Positions 8,447 through 15,099 of a DNA stretch of 40,778 nt are shown here, piece by piece. The notes under the pieces were generated by a model, which worked only from the letters and a program-made list of their open reading frames with translations, had not been told where the DNA came from and ran no database searches. Source of the stretch: Microbacterium paulum. GTDB lineage: Bacteria; Actinomycetota; Actinomycetes; Actinomycetales; Microbacteriaceae. The position numbers were made by a program, and so were the translations under genes. Within the stretch, counting starts at the first letter, position 1; each line of letters begins with the position of its first letter. The stretch is from contig NZ_JAAGRY010000026.1 of the NCBI RefSeq assembly GCF_015707995.1, positions 1 to 40,778 on the forward strand. The letters are read 5' to 3'.

Positions 8447-8913
8447 GCGAGGCATCCGTCGCCGCGTTCTGGGAAGAGCGACGCGCCGAGGATGCCACGC
8501 TGCCGCCGCAGGCTCCCGAGGCGTGGCCCTTCGGGGCCACGCCCGCGCACGCCGACGAACTGCTCGCGCTCGTGCTCGCCGGCATCAAGACGGGCACCGC
8601 GTCGACCGTCTGGGAGTACGAAGACGGCGACGAGCCGATGCCGCAGGTAGGCGAGCTCAGCACCATCCTCGACGGGTCGGGCGAGCCGCGCGCGCTCATC
8701 CGGACGACCGCGCTCGAGATCGTGCCCTTCGACCGCGTGAGCGCCGATCACGCGCACTCCGAAGGCGAGGGCGAGCGCACCCTCGCCTCATGGCGCGAGG
8801 CCCACGAACGCTACTGGCGGCGCTACTCGGCCTCGCCCCGCGGCTTCGCGCCCGACATGCCGATCCTCTGCGAGCGGTTCGAGCTGCTCTGGCCGCGCCC
8901 GTCGTCGGCGTGA
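8443..8913 (+). CDS. ASCH domain-containing protein
   Basis: 156 aa. The ASCH hallmarks are present: G-IKTGTAST near residue 50 (the GxKxxT/S-type motif), a strand block [21 protein letters not shown], and the C-terminal [20 protein letters not shown] proteins form a PUA-like barrel and are thought to bind RNA; some are reported to cleave modified nucleosides. The GTG at 8443 overlaps the dapD stop, so it is probably co-translated with dapD. A link to lysine synthesis is not evident. Family confidence is high and the substrate is unknown. Confidence 0.85.
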   Translation: MSEASVAAFWEERRAEDATLPPQAPEAWPFGATPAHADELLALVLAGIKTGTASTVWEYEDGDEPMPQVGELSTILDGSGEPRALIRTTALEIVPFDRVSADHAHSEGEGERTLASWREAHERYWRRYSASPRGFAPDMPILCERFELLWPRPSSA

Positions 8914-8966
8914 CGACACACGTGAGCGTGACGAAACACTGCGGGGTGTGACAGAAGTCGCCTCAG

Positions 8967-8979
8967 ACCCCGACGGGGT
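8967..8979. terminator. Small hairpin downstream of the ASCH gene (weak)
   Basis: ACCCC-GAC-GGGGT can form a 5-bp stem with a 3-nt loop in the gap between the ASCH gene and ppk2. There is no T-run, so it is at best a weak terminator. The rest of this 120-bp gap shows only the ppk2 promoter. Confidence 0.25.
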
Positions 8980-9021
8980 GCACTCCCGGCCCGCCGAGCA
9001 GGCGTTCGGCACGCGCCGCGC

Positions 9022-9027
9022 TACAGT
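9022..9027 (+). promoter_or_regulatory. -10 hexamer (TACAGT) of the leaderless ppk2 promoter
   Basis: TACAGT ends 6 nt before the ATG at 9034. The six bases in between (CGGCAG) do not resemble a ribosome binding site. Confidence 0.6.
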
Positions 9028-9033
9028 CGGCAG

Positions 9034-9837
9034 ATGAGCGAGCGCATGCCGAAGAAGCTGTACGAACGCGAGTTGAAGGCGCTGCAAGCGCAGTTGGTCG
9101 ACATGCAGGCCTGGGTGCAGACGACCGGGGCGCGGGTCGTGGTGATCTTCGAGGGCCGCGATGCCGCCGGCAAGGGCTCGACCATCAGCCGCGTCTCGCA
9201 GTTCCTCAACCCCCGCGTCACCCGCACCGTCGCGCTACCGACCCCGACCGAGCGCGAGAAGACCCAGTGGTACTTTCAGCGCTACATCGCGCACCTGCCG
9301 GCCGCCGGTGAGATCGTGCTGATGGACCGCTCCTGGTACAACCGCGCCGGCGTCGAGCACGTGATGGGGTACTGCACGAACGCGCAGTACCACCGCTTTC
9401 TGCACCAGGCGCCGATCTTCGAACGGATGCTGGTCGAAGAGGGCATCATCCTGCTGAAGTATTGGTTCAGCGTGTCCGACGTCGAGCAGGAGAAGCGCTT
9501 CCGCTCGCGCAACGAAGACCCGATGCGGCGGTGGAAGCTCTCCCCCAACGACGTGCTCTCGATCACCAAGTGGGAGGACTACTCGCGCGCGAAAGACACG
9601 ATGTTCGTGCACACCGACATCCCCGAGGCGCGCTGGTTCGAGGTCGACAACGAAGACAAGCGCCGCGGCCGGATCAACATGATCCACCACCTGCTGTCGC
9701 AGATCCCCTACGAACAGGTGGAGCGCGACCCGATCGAGATCCCGCCCCGCCCCGCCTCGGGCGGCTACGAGCGCCCGCCCCGCGATCTGCAGAACTACGT
9801 GCCCGACTACGCCGCCGAGGTCGTCGCGAACGCCTGA
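9034..9837 (+). CDS. ppk2: Polyphosphate kinase 2 family protein
   Basis: 267 aa. PPK2 enzymes move phosphate between polyphosphate and nucleotides. Walker A is GRDAAGKGST (residues 41-50). The lid and Walker B region is MDRSWYNRAGVE with D98 and R99, and KYWFSVSDVEQEKRFRSR and MRRWKLSPNDVLSITKWEDYS follow as in single-domain PPK2 proteins. One kinase domain with no duplication suggests class I or III; nucleotide preference cannot be told by eye. The start at 9034 is set by the promoter. It is probably monocistronic, convergent with the ddaH-like gene, and shares a terminator hairpin with it. Confidence 0.93.
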   Translation: MSERMPKKLYERELKALQAQLVDMQAWVQTTGARVVVIFEGRDAAGKGSTISRVSQFLNPRVTRTVALPTPTEREKTQWYFQRYIAHLPAAGEIVLMDRSWYNRAGVEHVMGYCTNAQYHRFLHQAPIFERMLVEEGIILLKYWFSVSDVEQEKRFRSRNEDPMRRWKLSPNDVLSITKWEDYSRAKDTMFVHTDIPEARWFEVDNEDKRRGRINMIHHLLSQIPYEQVERDPIEIPPRPASGGYERPPRDLQNYVPDYAAEVVANA

Positions 9838-9871
9838 CGCGGCGGCTGAGACGTCACGCCGCGCGCGTCAG
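9834..9871. terminator. Bidirectional hairpin overlapping both stop codons
   Basis: CTGACGCG-GCG at 9834-9844 pairs with CGCC-GCGC-GCGTCAG at 9857-9871: an 8-bp and a 3-bp stem separated by a bulge, with a 12-nt loop. It includes the stop codons of the convergent ppk2 and ddaH-like genes. Confidence 0.55.
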
Positions 9872-10626
9872 CGCACCCGCACCGACAGGCAGGTGACGCA
9901 GCCTTCGAGCTTCTCGAACTCGCTGATCGGCACCTCGACGACGTCCAGCCCCCGTGCGCGCCAGAGCGCGGCGGTCTCGGGCGCGTCGGACGACATCAGC
10001 ACGCTCTGCTCGTCGAGGATGACGACCGCCGTGCCATGCTCCTCGGGGGTGGCGACGAACGCGGCGAAGAGGTCCGGCTGGTCGACGAGAGGCTCGTAGC
10101 CGACGACCGTGCCGTCGGGGAGCGCCGTGACACCCGATTTGAAGTGCAGCACCTTGGTGACCGGCGCGGTGCGCACCTCCCACCCGCGCGGCTCGACGAG
10201 GGCGCGCAGCTGCGCGATGCCCGCCTCGTTCGTGCGCGACGACTGCCCCACCCACACGGTGCGGCCGACCTTCAGCACGTCGCCGCCGTCGAGCGTGCCC
10301 GGCTCTTCGATCGCGGCGTGTTCGAGGCCGAGCGCCGACACCGCCTCAGCAATCGTCTCCGCCTCACCCCGCCGCGACGAGGCGCCCGCGCGGCAGAGCA
10401 CCGCGAAGTCGTCGAACACGACGACAGCGTCTTCGACGAAGACCCCGTCGGGCTGATCGTCGGCGGGGTCGACCTCGACGATCTCCCAGCCGCGCTGACG
10501 GAAGGCATCCACGTAGCCGCGCCACTGCGCGAGGGCGAGGTCAGGGTCGACCGGCACCCGATCGAGGTGGGTCAGCTCGCCGTCGGCGAGGAGGGGCGAC
10601 GGACGACGGACGAGCAGACGCGACAT
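9868..10626 (-). CDS. ddaH: Dimethylarginine dimethylaminohydrolase-like amidinotransferase-fold enzyme
   Basis: 252 aa in the guanidino-modifying (pentein) superfamily. DDAH cleaves methylated arginines to citrulline and methylamines. Visible features: substrate-carboxylate region PDGVFVEDAVVV (residues 60-70), the GGDVLKVGRTVWVGQSSRTN block (114-133), catalytic His161 (KVLHFKSG) and catalytic Cys246 in TCLS near the C-terminus. An extra Cys243 sits three residues before. The size fits DDAH; arginine deiminases are much longer. It lies 29 nt after citrate synthase on the same strand but has its own leaderless promoter. Substrate assignment within the superfamily is tentative. Confidence 0.82.
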   Translation of the reverse strand: MSRLLVRRPSPLLADGELTHLDRVPVDPDLALAQWRGYVDAFRQRGWEIVEVDPADDQPDGVFVEDAVVVFDDFAVLCRAGASSRRGEAETIAEAVSALGLEHAAIEEPGTLDGGDVLKVGRTVWVGQSSRTNEAGIAQLRALVEPRGWEVRTAPVTKVLHFKSGVTALPDGTVVGYEPLVDQPDLFAAFVATPEEHGTAVVILDEQSVLMSSDAPETAALWRARGLDVVEVPISEFEKLEGCVTCLSVRVR

Positions 10627-10632
10627 GGCTCG

Positions 10633-10638
10633 ACCCTA
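10633..10638 (-). promoter_or_regulatory. -10 hexamer (TAGGGT) of the leaderless ddaH promoter
   Basis: TAGGGT on the minus strand, then CGAGCC, then the ATG at 10626. The 6-nt spacing matches the other leaderless promoters here. Confidence 0.5.
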
Positions 10639-10655
10639 GCGGGTCTCGCCGCGGG

Positions 10656-11948
10656 TCAGATGCCGGGGTAGTTCCGCTCGCCGGCGCCGATGTAGAGCTG
10701 CTGCGGGCGGCCGATCTTGGTCTGCGGGTCGTTCTGCATCTCGGTCCAGTGCGCGAGCCAGCCGGGCAGGCGACCGATCGCGAACAGCGGCGTGAACATG
10801 CGGGTGGGAAAGCCCATCGCCTTGTAGATGACGCCGGTGTAGAAGTCGACGTTCGGGTACAGGCGACGCTCTTTGAAGTAGTCGTCTTCGAGGGCGACCT
10901 GCTCGAGCTCCTGCGCGAGGTCGAGCAGCGGGTCGTGCACGCCGAGCTCGGCGAGGATCTCGTCGGCCGACTCTTTCACGAGCTTGGCGCGCGGGTCGTA
11001 GTTCTTGTAGACGCGGTGCCCGAAGCCCATGAGCTTCACGCCGTCTTCCTTGTTCTTCACCCGCTCGACGAAGCGCTGAACGCTCTCACCCGAGTCGCGG
11101 ATGCGCGCGAGCATGTCGAGCACCGCCTCGTTGGCGCCGCCGTGCAGGGGGCCGTAGAGGGCGTTGATGCCCGCCGAGATCGACGAGAACTGGTTGGCGC
11201 CGGTCGACCCGACCAGGCGCACCGTCGAGGTCGAGGCATTCTGCTCGTGGTCTTCGTGCAGGATCAGCAGGCGCTCGAGCGCGCGCGAGGTGATCGGGTT
11301 CACCTCGTAGACCTCGGCGAGGTTGCCGAAGTTGAGCTTCAAGAAGTTGTCGACGAAGCTCAGCGAGTTGTCGGGGTAGAGGAACGCCTGGCCGATCGAC
11401 TTCTTGTGCGCGTAAGCGGCGATCACCGGCAGCTTCGCGAGCAGGCGGATGGTGTTCAGCTCGACGTGCTCGGGGTTGTCGGGGTCGGACTGCCCCTCGT
11501 AGTAGGTCGAAAGCGCGGCGGTCGCCGCCGACAGCACCGACATCGGGTGCGCCGTGTGCGGCAGCGACGAGAAGAAGCGCTTGAGGTCTTCGTGCAGCAG
11601 CGTGTGGTGACGGATCTTGTCGTCCCAGTCGGCGAGCTGGTCGGCGGTGGGGAGCTCGCCGTAGAGGAGCAGCCAGGCGACCTCGAGGTAAGTGCTGTTC
11701 TTCGCGAGCTGCTCGATCGGGTAGCCGCGGTAACGGAGGATCCCCTGGTCGCCGTCGATGTAGGTGATCGCCGATTTGGTGGCGGCCGTGTTGACGAATC
11801 CGTAGTCGAGGGCGGTGTGGCCCGTCTGCTTCGTGAACGCCGAGAAGTCGACGCTCGGGGTCCCTTCGGTGCCGGAGAGAACCGGCAGCTCGGCGGTCTT
11901 GTCGCCGACCGTGACAGTCGCGGTCTGGGGGTTGCCCGTGTCGCTCAC
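10656..11948 (-). CDS. gltA: Citrate synthase
   Basis: 430 aa, the length of type II hexameric citrate synthases. It condenses acetyl-CoA with oxaloacetate at the entry to the TCA cycle. Catalytic residues are in the expected places: H269 (YGPLHGGANEAV), H311 (MGFGHRVYKNYDPR) and D368 (PNVDFYTGVIYKAMG). An N-terminal beta domain (VGDKTAELPVLSG) typical of the type II enzyme precedes the helical core. The GTG at 11948 follows an ideal AAGGAGG with 5-6 nt spacing. It has its own promoter and is followed 29 nt later by the ddaH-like gene. Confidence 0.96.
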   Translation of the reverse strand: MSDTGNPQTATVTVGDKTAELPVLSGTEGTPSVDFSAFTKQTGHTALDYGFVNTAATKSAITYIDGDQGILRYRGYPIEQLAKNSTYLEVAWLLLYGELPTADQLADWDDKIRHHTLLHEDLKRFFSSLPHTAHPMSVLSAATAALSTYYEGQSDPDNPEHVELNTIRLLAKLPVIAAYAHKKSIGQAFLYPDNSLSFVDNFLKLNFGNLAEVYEVNPITSRALERLLILHEDHEQNASTSTVRLVGSTGANQFSSISAGINALYGPLHGGANEAVLDMLARIRDSGESVQRFVERVKNKEDGVKLMGFGHRVYKNYDPRAKLVKESADEILAELGVHDPLLDLAQELEQVALEDDYFKERRLYPNVDFYTGVIYKAMGFPTRMFTPLFAIGRLPGWLAHWTEMQNDPQTKIGRPQQLYIGAGERNYPGI

Positions 11949-11981
11949 GAAGCCTCCTTCAGTGGTCGGGGGATCCTCTAC

Positions 11982-11987
11982 AGCCTA
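11982..11987 (-). promoter_or_regulatory. Candidate -10 hexamer (TAGGCT) of the gltA promoter
   Basis: TAGGCT on the minus strand lies 33 nt before the GTG of gltA, predicting a leader of about 27 nt that contains the AAGGAGG site. No clear -35 hexamer is visible. Confidence 0.4.
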
Positions 11988-12060
11988 GTAGTCGTCACGG
12001 CCTACTCAGATCTCCGCCAAAGGACGGGCGGATGCCTCGGAGGAAACCCACGAACTCGCG

Positions 12061-13164
12061 CTACGCGCCCAGCCGCCGCGCGGCCTCGGCGATGCGCTCG
12101 TCGGTGGCCGTGAGCGAGAACCGCACGTGCTGCGGAAAGTGCTCGCCGTAGAAGTGACCGGGACCGGCCAGGATGCCGCGCTCCGCGAGCGCGCCCATCG
12201 TCTCCCACGCGTCGCGCCCCTCGGTCGCCCAGAGGTACAGGCCGCCTTCGGAGTGGTCGATGCGGAACCCGGCGCGCTCGAGGGCGGGCCGCAGCACATC
12301 GCGGCGGGCACGATAGCGCTCTCGCTGCGCGGCGACGTGCGCGTCGTCGCCGAGCGCGGCGACCATCGCCGCCTGCACGGGGCCGGGCAGCATGAGCCCC
12401 AAGTGCTTGCGGGCCGTGAGGATGTCGGCCACGAGCGCGCCGTCGCCGGCCAGGAACGCGGCGCGGTAGCCCGCGAGGTTCGACTGCTTGCTGAGCGAAT
12501 AGACCGACAGGATGCCACGGCGGTCGCCGCCCGTCACCTGCGGATCGAGGATGCTCGGCACCGGCTCATCCGCCCACGGGCCGTCCCAGCCGAGTTCGGC
12601 GTAGCACTCGTCCGAGGCGATCACGGCGCCGAGCTCGCGCGCCCGGGCGACCGCGGCGCGCAGCTCGGCGGCGTCGAGCACGCGTCCGTCGGGGTTGCCG
12701 GGCGTGTTCAGCCAGACGAGCTTCGTGCCCCCGGGCCATGCGGCGGGGTCGTCGGATGCCACGGGCACGGCGCCGACGAGCTTCGCGCCCACGGCGTAGG
12801 TCGGGTAGGCGGCGCGCGGATGCACGACGATGTCGCCCGGGCCGACGCCGATCAGGAGCGGGAGGAGCGCCACCAGTTCTTTCGAACCGACAGTCGGCAG
12901 CACCTCGTCGACGCTCAGCCCTGCGACGCCGCGGCGGCGGGCGTACCAGTCGACGATCGCTTCGCGGAGCGCCGGCGTTCCGACGGTCTGCGGGTAGGCG
13001 TGCGCATCGGTCGCCGCGCGCAGGGCGTCGGCGACGACGGCGGGCGTCGGGTCGACGGGAGACCCGATTGACAGGTCGACGATACCGCCGGGGTGTTCCT
13101 TGGCGCGCGCCGCGTAGGGGGCGACGGCGTCCCAGGGGTAGTCGTCGAGGTCGCGGACGGCCAT
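12061..13164 (-). CDS. dapC: Succinyldiaminopimelate transaminase
   Basis: 367 aa fold-type I PLP aminotransferase. It begins MAVRDLDDYPWDAVAPY, the characteristic N-terminus of actinobacterial DapC. It converts N-succinyl-2-amino-6-ketopimelate and glutamate to N-succinyl-diaminopimelate, between the DapD and DapE steps. Visible motifs are DLSIGSPVDPTP, the NTPGNPDGR loop, SDECYAELGW (PLP-ring Asp/Tyr region), and YSLSKQSNLAGYR with the Schiff-base lysine. The ATG at 13164 lies 5 nt after the fdxA stop, so fdxA-dapC form one operon, a common actinobacterial pair. The open frame extends upstream only through fdxA. Confidence 0.92.
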   Translation of the reverse strand: MAVRDLDDYPWDAVAPYAARAKEHPGGIVDLSIGSPVDPTPAVVADALRAATDAHAYPQTVGTPALREAIVDWYARRRGVAGLSVDEVLPTVGSKELVALLPLLIGVGPGDIVVHPRAAYPTYAVGAKLVGAVPVASDDPAAWPGGTKLVWLNTPGNPDGRVLDAAELRAAVARARELGAVIASDECYAELGWDGPWADEPVPSILDPQVTGGDRRGILSVYSLSKQSNLAGYRAAFLAGDGALVADILTARKHLGLMLPGPVQAAMVAALGDDAHVAAQRERYRARRDVLRPALERAGFRIDHSEGGLYLWATEGRDAWETMGALAERGILAGPGHFYGEHFPQHVRFSLTATDERIAEAARRLGA

Positions 13165-13169
13165 CGGGG

Positions 13170-13490
13170 TCAGTGCTTCTGCGGGGGCAGTGCGGCGATG
13201 ATCGGGTGGTCCTTCGGGATCACACCCACCTTGGCGGCGCCGCCGGGCGAGCCGATGTCTTCGAAGAACTCGACGTTGGCGGTGTAGTAGTCCTGCCACT
13301 CGGCCGGCAGGTCGTCTTCGTAGTAGATCGCCTCGACGGGGCAGACCGGCTCGCACGCACCGCAGTCGACGCACTCATCGGGGTGGATGTAGAGCGAGCG
13401 CTCGCCTTCGTAGATGCAGTCGACGGGGCATTCGTCGATACAGGCACGGTCCTTCACATCTACGCACGGCAGGGCGATCACATACGTCAC
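13170..13490 (-). CDS. fdxA: 7Fe ferredoxin
   Basis: 106 aa. The first motif, ACIDECPVDC, together with an earlier Cys in LPCVDVKD, gives the [3Fe-4S] site. The second, ECVDCGACEPVCPVEA, gives the [4Fe-4S] site. The C-terminal extension is typical of mycobacterial and Streptomyces FdxA. It carries electrons in the cytoplasm; partners are unknown. The GTG at 13490 gives the conserved N-terminus TYVIALPCVD and lies 6 nt from a -10 hexamer. A GAGGGG run directly abuts the start and is unlikely to act as a ribosome binding site. dapC follows after 5 nt. Confidence 0.95.
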   Translation of the reverse strand: MTYVIALPCVDVKDRACIDECPVDCIYEGERSLYIHPDECVDCGACEPVCPVEAIYYEDDLPAEWQDYYTANVEFFEDIGSPGGAAKVGVIPKDHPIIAALPPQKH

Positions 13491-13496
13491 CCCTCG

Positions 13497-13502
13497 AGTC
13501 TA
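13497..13502 (-). promoter_or_regulatory. -10 hexamer (TAGACT) of the leaderless fdxA promoter, overlapping the upstream stop codon
   Basis: TAGACT ends 6 nt before the fdxA GTG. Its first three bases are the TAG stop of the upstream membrane-protein gene, so promoter and stop share sequence. The same hexamer serves dapE. Confidence 0.55.
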
Positions 13503-13901
13503 GTTCGTCGTCTCCTCCGCGGGCTCCGCGGCGCGCGTCGCGTGCGAGGGCCAGCCGACGATCACCGCGGCGAGCAGGGGCACCGCGATCGTCCAGACGA
13601 TGCCGGTCGAGAGCTGTCCGTCCGCGGGTGCGGGCACGACGATCGATCCGCCCGGCCCCCGCCCCGAGAACACGAGCGTCGCGAGCATGGCGCCCAGGCC
13701 GCACGCGAGCGCGGCCCAGCGGTCGTCGGTGAGGTTCCGCACGGCGAGCAGCAGCGCGCCGGCGCCGATCACGGCGATCACGAGCCCGAGCGGCACCGCC
13801 CCCCACATCGCGGCCTGACCGATCGTGCCGGCGACGCCGTAAACGAGGCCGATCACCCCCGCGACGATCCAGGTGCCCACGCGTGCCCAAGAGAATCCCA
13901 C
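13500..13901 (-). CDS. Small four-helix membrane protein (DUF6113-like)
   Basis: 133 aa with about four hydrophobic helices (residues about 10-30, 34-54, 63-80, 100-118) joined by short loops and ending in a charged tail. I do not recognise a catalytic motif. The position next to fdxA and the size suggest the DUF6113 family of actinobacterial membrane proteins, but that name is from memory and uncertain. The GTG at 13901 lies 6 nt from a TACACT hexamer. Its stop codon overlaps the fdxA promoter. Confidence 0.75.
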   Translation of the reverse strand: MGFSWARVGTWIVAGVIGLVYGVAGTIGQAAMWGAVPLGLVIAVIGAGALLLAVRNLTDDRWAALACGLGAMLATLVFSGRGPGGSIVVPAPADGQLSTGIVWTIAVPLLAAVIVGWPSHATRAAEPAEETTN

Positions 13902-13907
13902 ACCGTG

Positions 13908-13913
13908 AGTGTA
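13908..13913 (-). promoter_or_regulatory. -10 hexamer (TACACT) of a leaderless promoter
   Basis: TACACT on the minus strand ends 6 nt before the GTG at 13901 of the small membrane protein gene. Confidence 0.5.
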
Positions 13914-13923
13914 CGCGTGCGGC

Positions 13924-14238
13924 TCAGGCGGCCAGGCCCCACAGCCGCAAGAGCGCCGCGACGACGGCGGCCGCGACGACGACCACGAGGAACGGCGCGC
14001 GCACCGTCAGCAGGCCGGCCGCGACGAGCAGGGCCGGCACCCGGGCATCCACGACGATCTGCTGCCCGACGCCGAGGGTCTGCACGGCCACGAGAGCACC
14101 GAGGAGGGCCACGGTCAGCAGGTCGATGATGCGCGAGGGCGCGGGCGCGGCGAACCAGCGCGGCGGGATCAGGTAGCCGAGCGCCTTCAGTACGAAGCAG
14201 AGCAGGGATGCCACGAGCACGGCGGTCCACAGGGTCAC
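13924..14238 (-). CDS. azlD: AzlD family branched-chain amino acid exporter small subunit
   Basis: 104 aa with about four membrane helices. The conserved AzlD N-terminus is recognisable (LCFVLKALGYLIPPRW), and the central PSRIIDLLTVALLGALVAVQ is also family-typical. AzlC and AzlD together form a branched-chain amino acid exporter (BrnF/BrnE in Corynebacterium). The GTG start at 14238 overlaps the azlC stop by 4 nt, supporting assembly as a pair. No Lrp-type regulator is adjacent. Confidence 0.85.
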   Translation of the reverse strand: MTLWTAVLVASLLCFVLKALGYLIPPRWFAAPAPSRIIDLLTVALLGALVAVQTLGVGQQIVVDARVPALLVAAGLLTVRAPFLVVVVAAAVVAALLRLWGLAA

Positions 14239-15029
14239 GGCAGTCCCTCCAGCTCTCCCCCGGGCCCCTGCGGGTCGTCCGGCGGCCGCTCTGCGCCAGC
14301 CGGTTCACCGGGCTCGTTCCGCCCGTGCCCCCGCCGCACAGCAGCCCCGGGCGCGAACCAGTTCGTCCACCCCACGACCACCGCGACGAGCGCCGCGATC
14401 AGCACGGGCATGCCGGGCATGAGCACCGGGGTGAGCACGGTCGCGACGACGGCGGCGGCGACTCCCACCGCGATCGCCTGGCGTTGCTTCAGGCGCGGCC
14501 ACAGCAGGGCGAGAAAGGCCGCCGCGGCGGCGGCGTCGAGGCCGTAGGCGCGCGGGTCGCCGAGCACGTCGCCGAGGAGCGCGCCGAGCAGCGTCGTCAG
14601 GTTCCAGCCAAGGTAGATGCCGATCCCGGTCACCCAGAACCCGAGCCCTCGCGCCCGCGGTTCCTCGTGCGCGAGGGCGACCGCGGTCGACTCGTCGATC
14701 GTGAACTGCGGCGCCACGATGCGGCGCCACCGCGAGGTGCCGATCACGGGCGCCATCCGCAGCCCGTACGCGACGTTCCGCACGCCGAGCAGTCCTGCCG
14801 AGGCGATGGCCGCCGGTGCCGCGGCCAGTCCCCCGGCACCGATCACGCCGATGAAGGCGAACTGCGAGCCGCCCGTGAACATCACGAGGCTGAGCACGCA
14901 GGTCTGCCAGACGTCGAGGCCGGATGCCACGGCCAGCGCCCCGAACGAGATGCCGTACGCGCTCGTGGCGAGCGCCACGCCGAGCCCGTCGCGCCGCGCG
15001 CGGCGGGCGGCGTCGGAGGCATCCGTCAT
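14235..15029 (-). CDS. azlC: AzlC family branched-chain amino acid exporter large subunit
   Basis: 264 aa with about seven membrane helices. Conserved AzlC blocks are present: AYGISFGALAVASG near residue 25, SLVMFTGGSQFAFIG near 55, GLLGVRNVAYGLRMAP, and the FTIDESTAVAL segment. It is the main channel of the two-component branched-chain amino acid exporter. The ATG at 15029 is preceded by AAGGAG at a somewhat long spacing. The C-terminal tail (after about 240) is charged and Pro-rich and overlaps the azlD start. Confidence 0.88.
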   Translation of the reverse strand: MTDASDAARRARRDGLGVALATSAYGISFGALAVASGLDVWQTCVLSLVMFTGGSQFAFIGVIGAGGLAAAPAAIASAGLLGVRNVAYGLRMAPVIGTSRWRRIVAPQFTIDESTAVALAHEEPRARGLGFWVTGIGIYLGWNLTTLLGALLGDVLGDPRAYGLDAAAAAAFLALLWPRLKQRQAIAVGVAAAVVATVLTPVLMPGMPVLIAALVAVVVGWTNWFAPGAAVRRGHGRNEPGEPAGAERPPDDPQGPGGELEGLP

Positions 15030-15099
15030 CGCTCGTCCGCTCCTTATGCGCGCGGCCCGTCCGGCCCCGCCGGCGTGAAGCCGACGGGGACGGCGGGGC

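Noticed and set aside
12013..12032. 6-bp hairpin TCCGCC/GGCGGA after dapC
   Set aside because: Short stem, 8-nt loop and no T-run; too weak to call a terminator in this composition.
10749..12113. 454-codon open frame on the plus strand opposite citrate synthase
   Set aside because: It mirrors gltA codons in a high-G+C sequence. The product is rich in Arg, Val and Glu with no recognisable domain, and gltA is certain.
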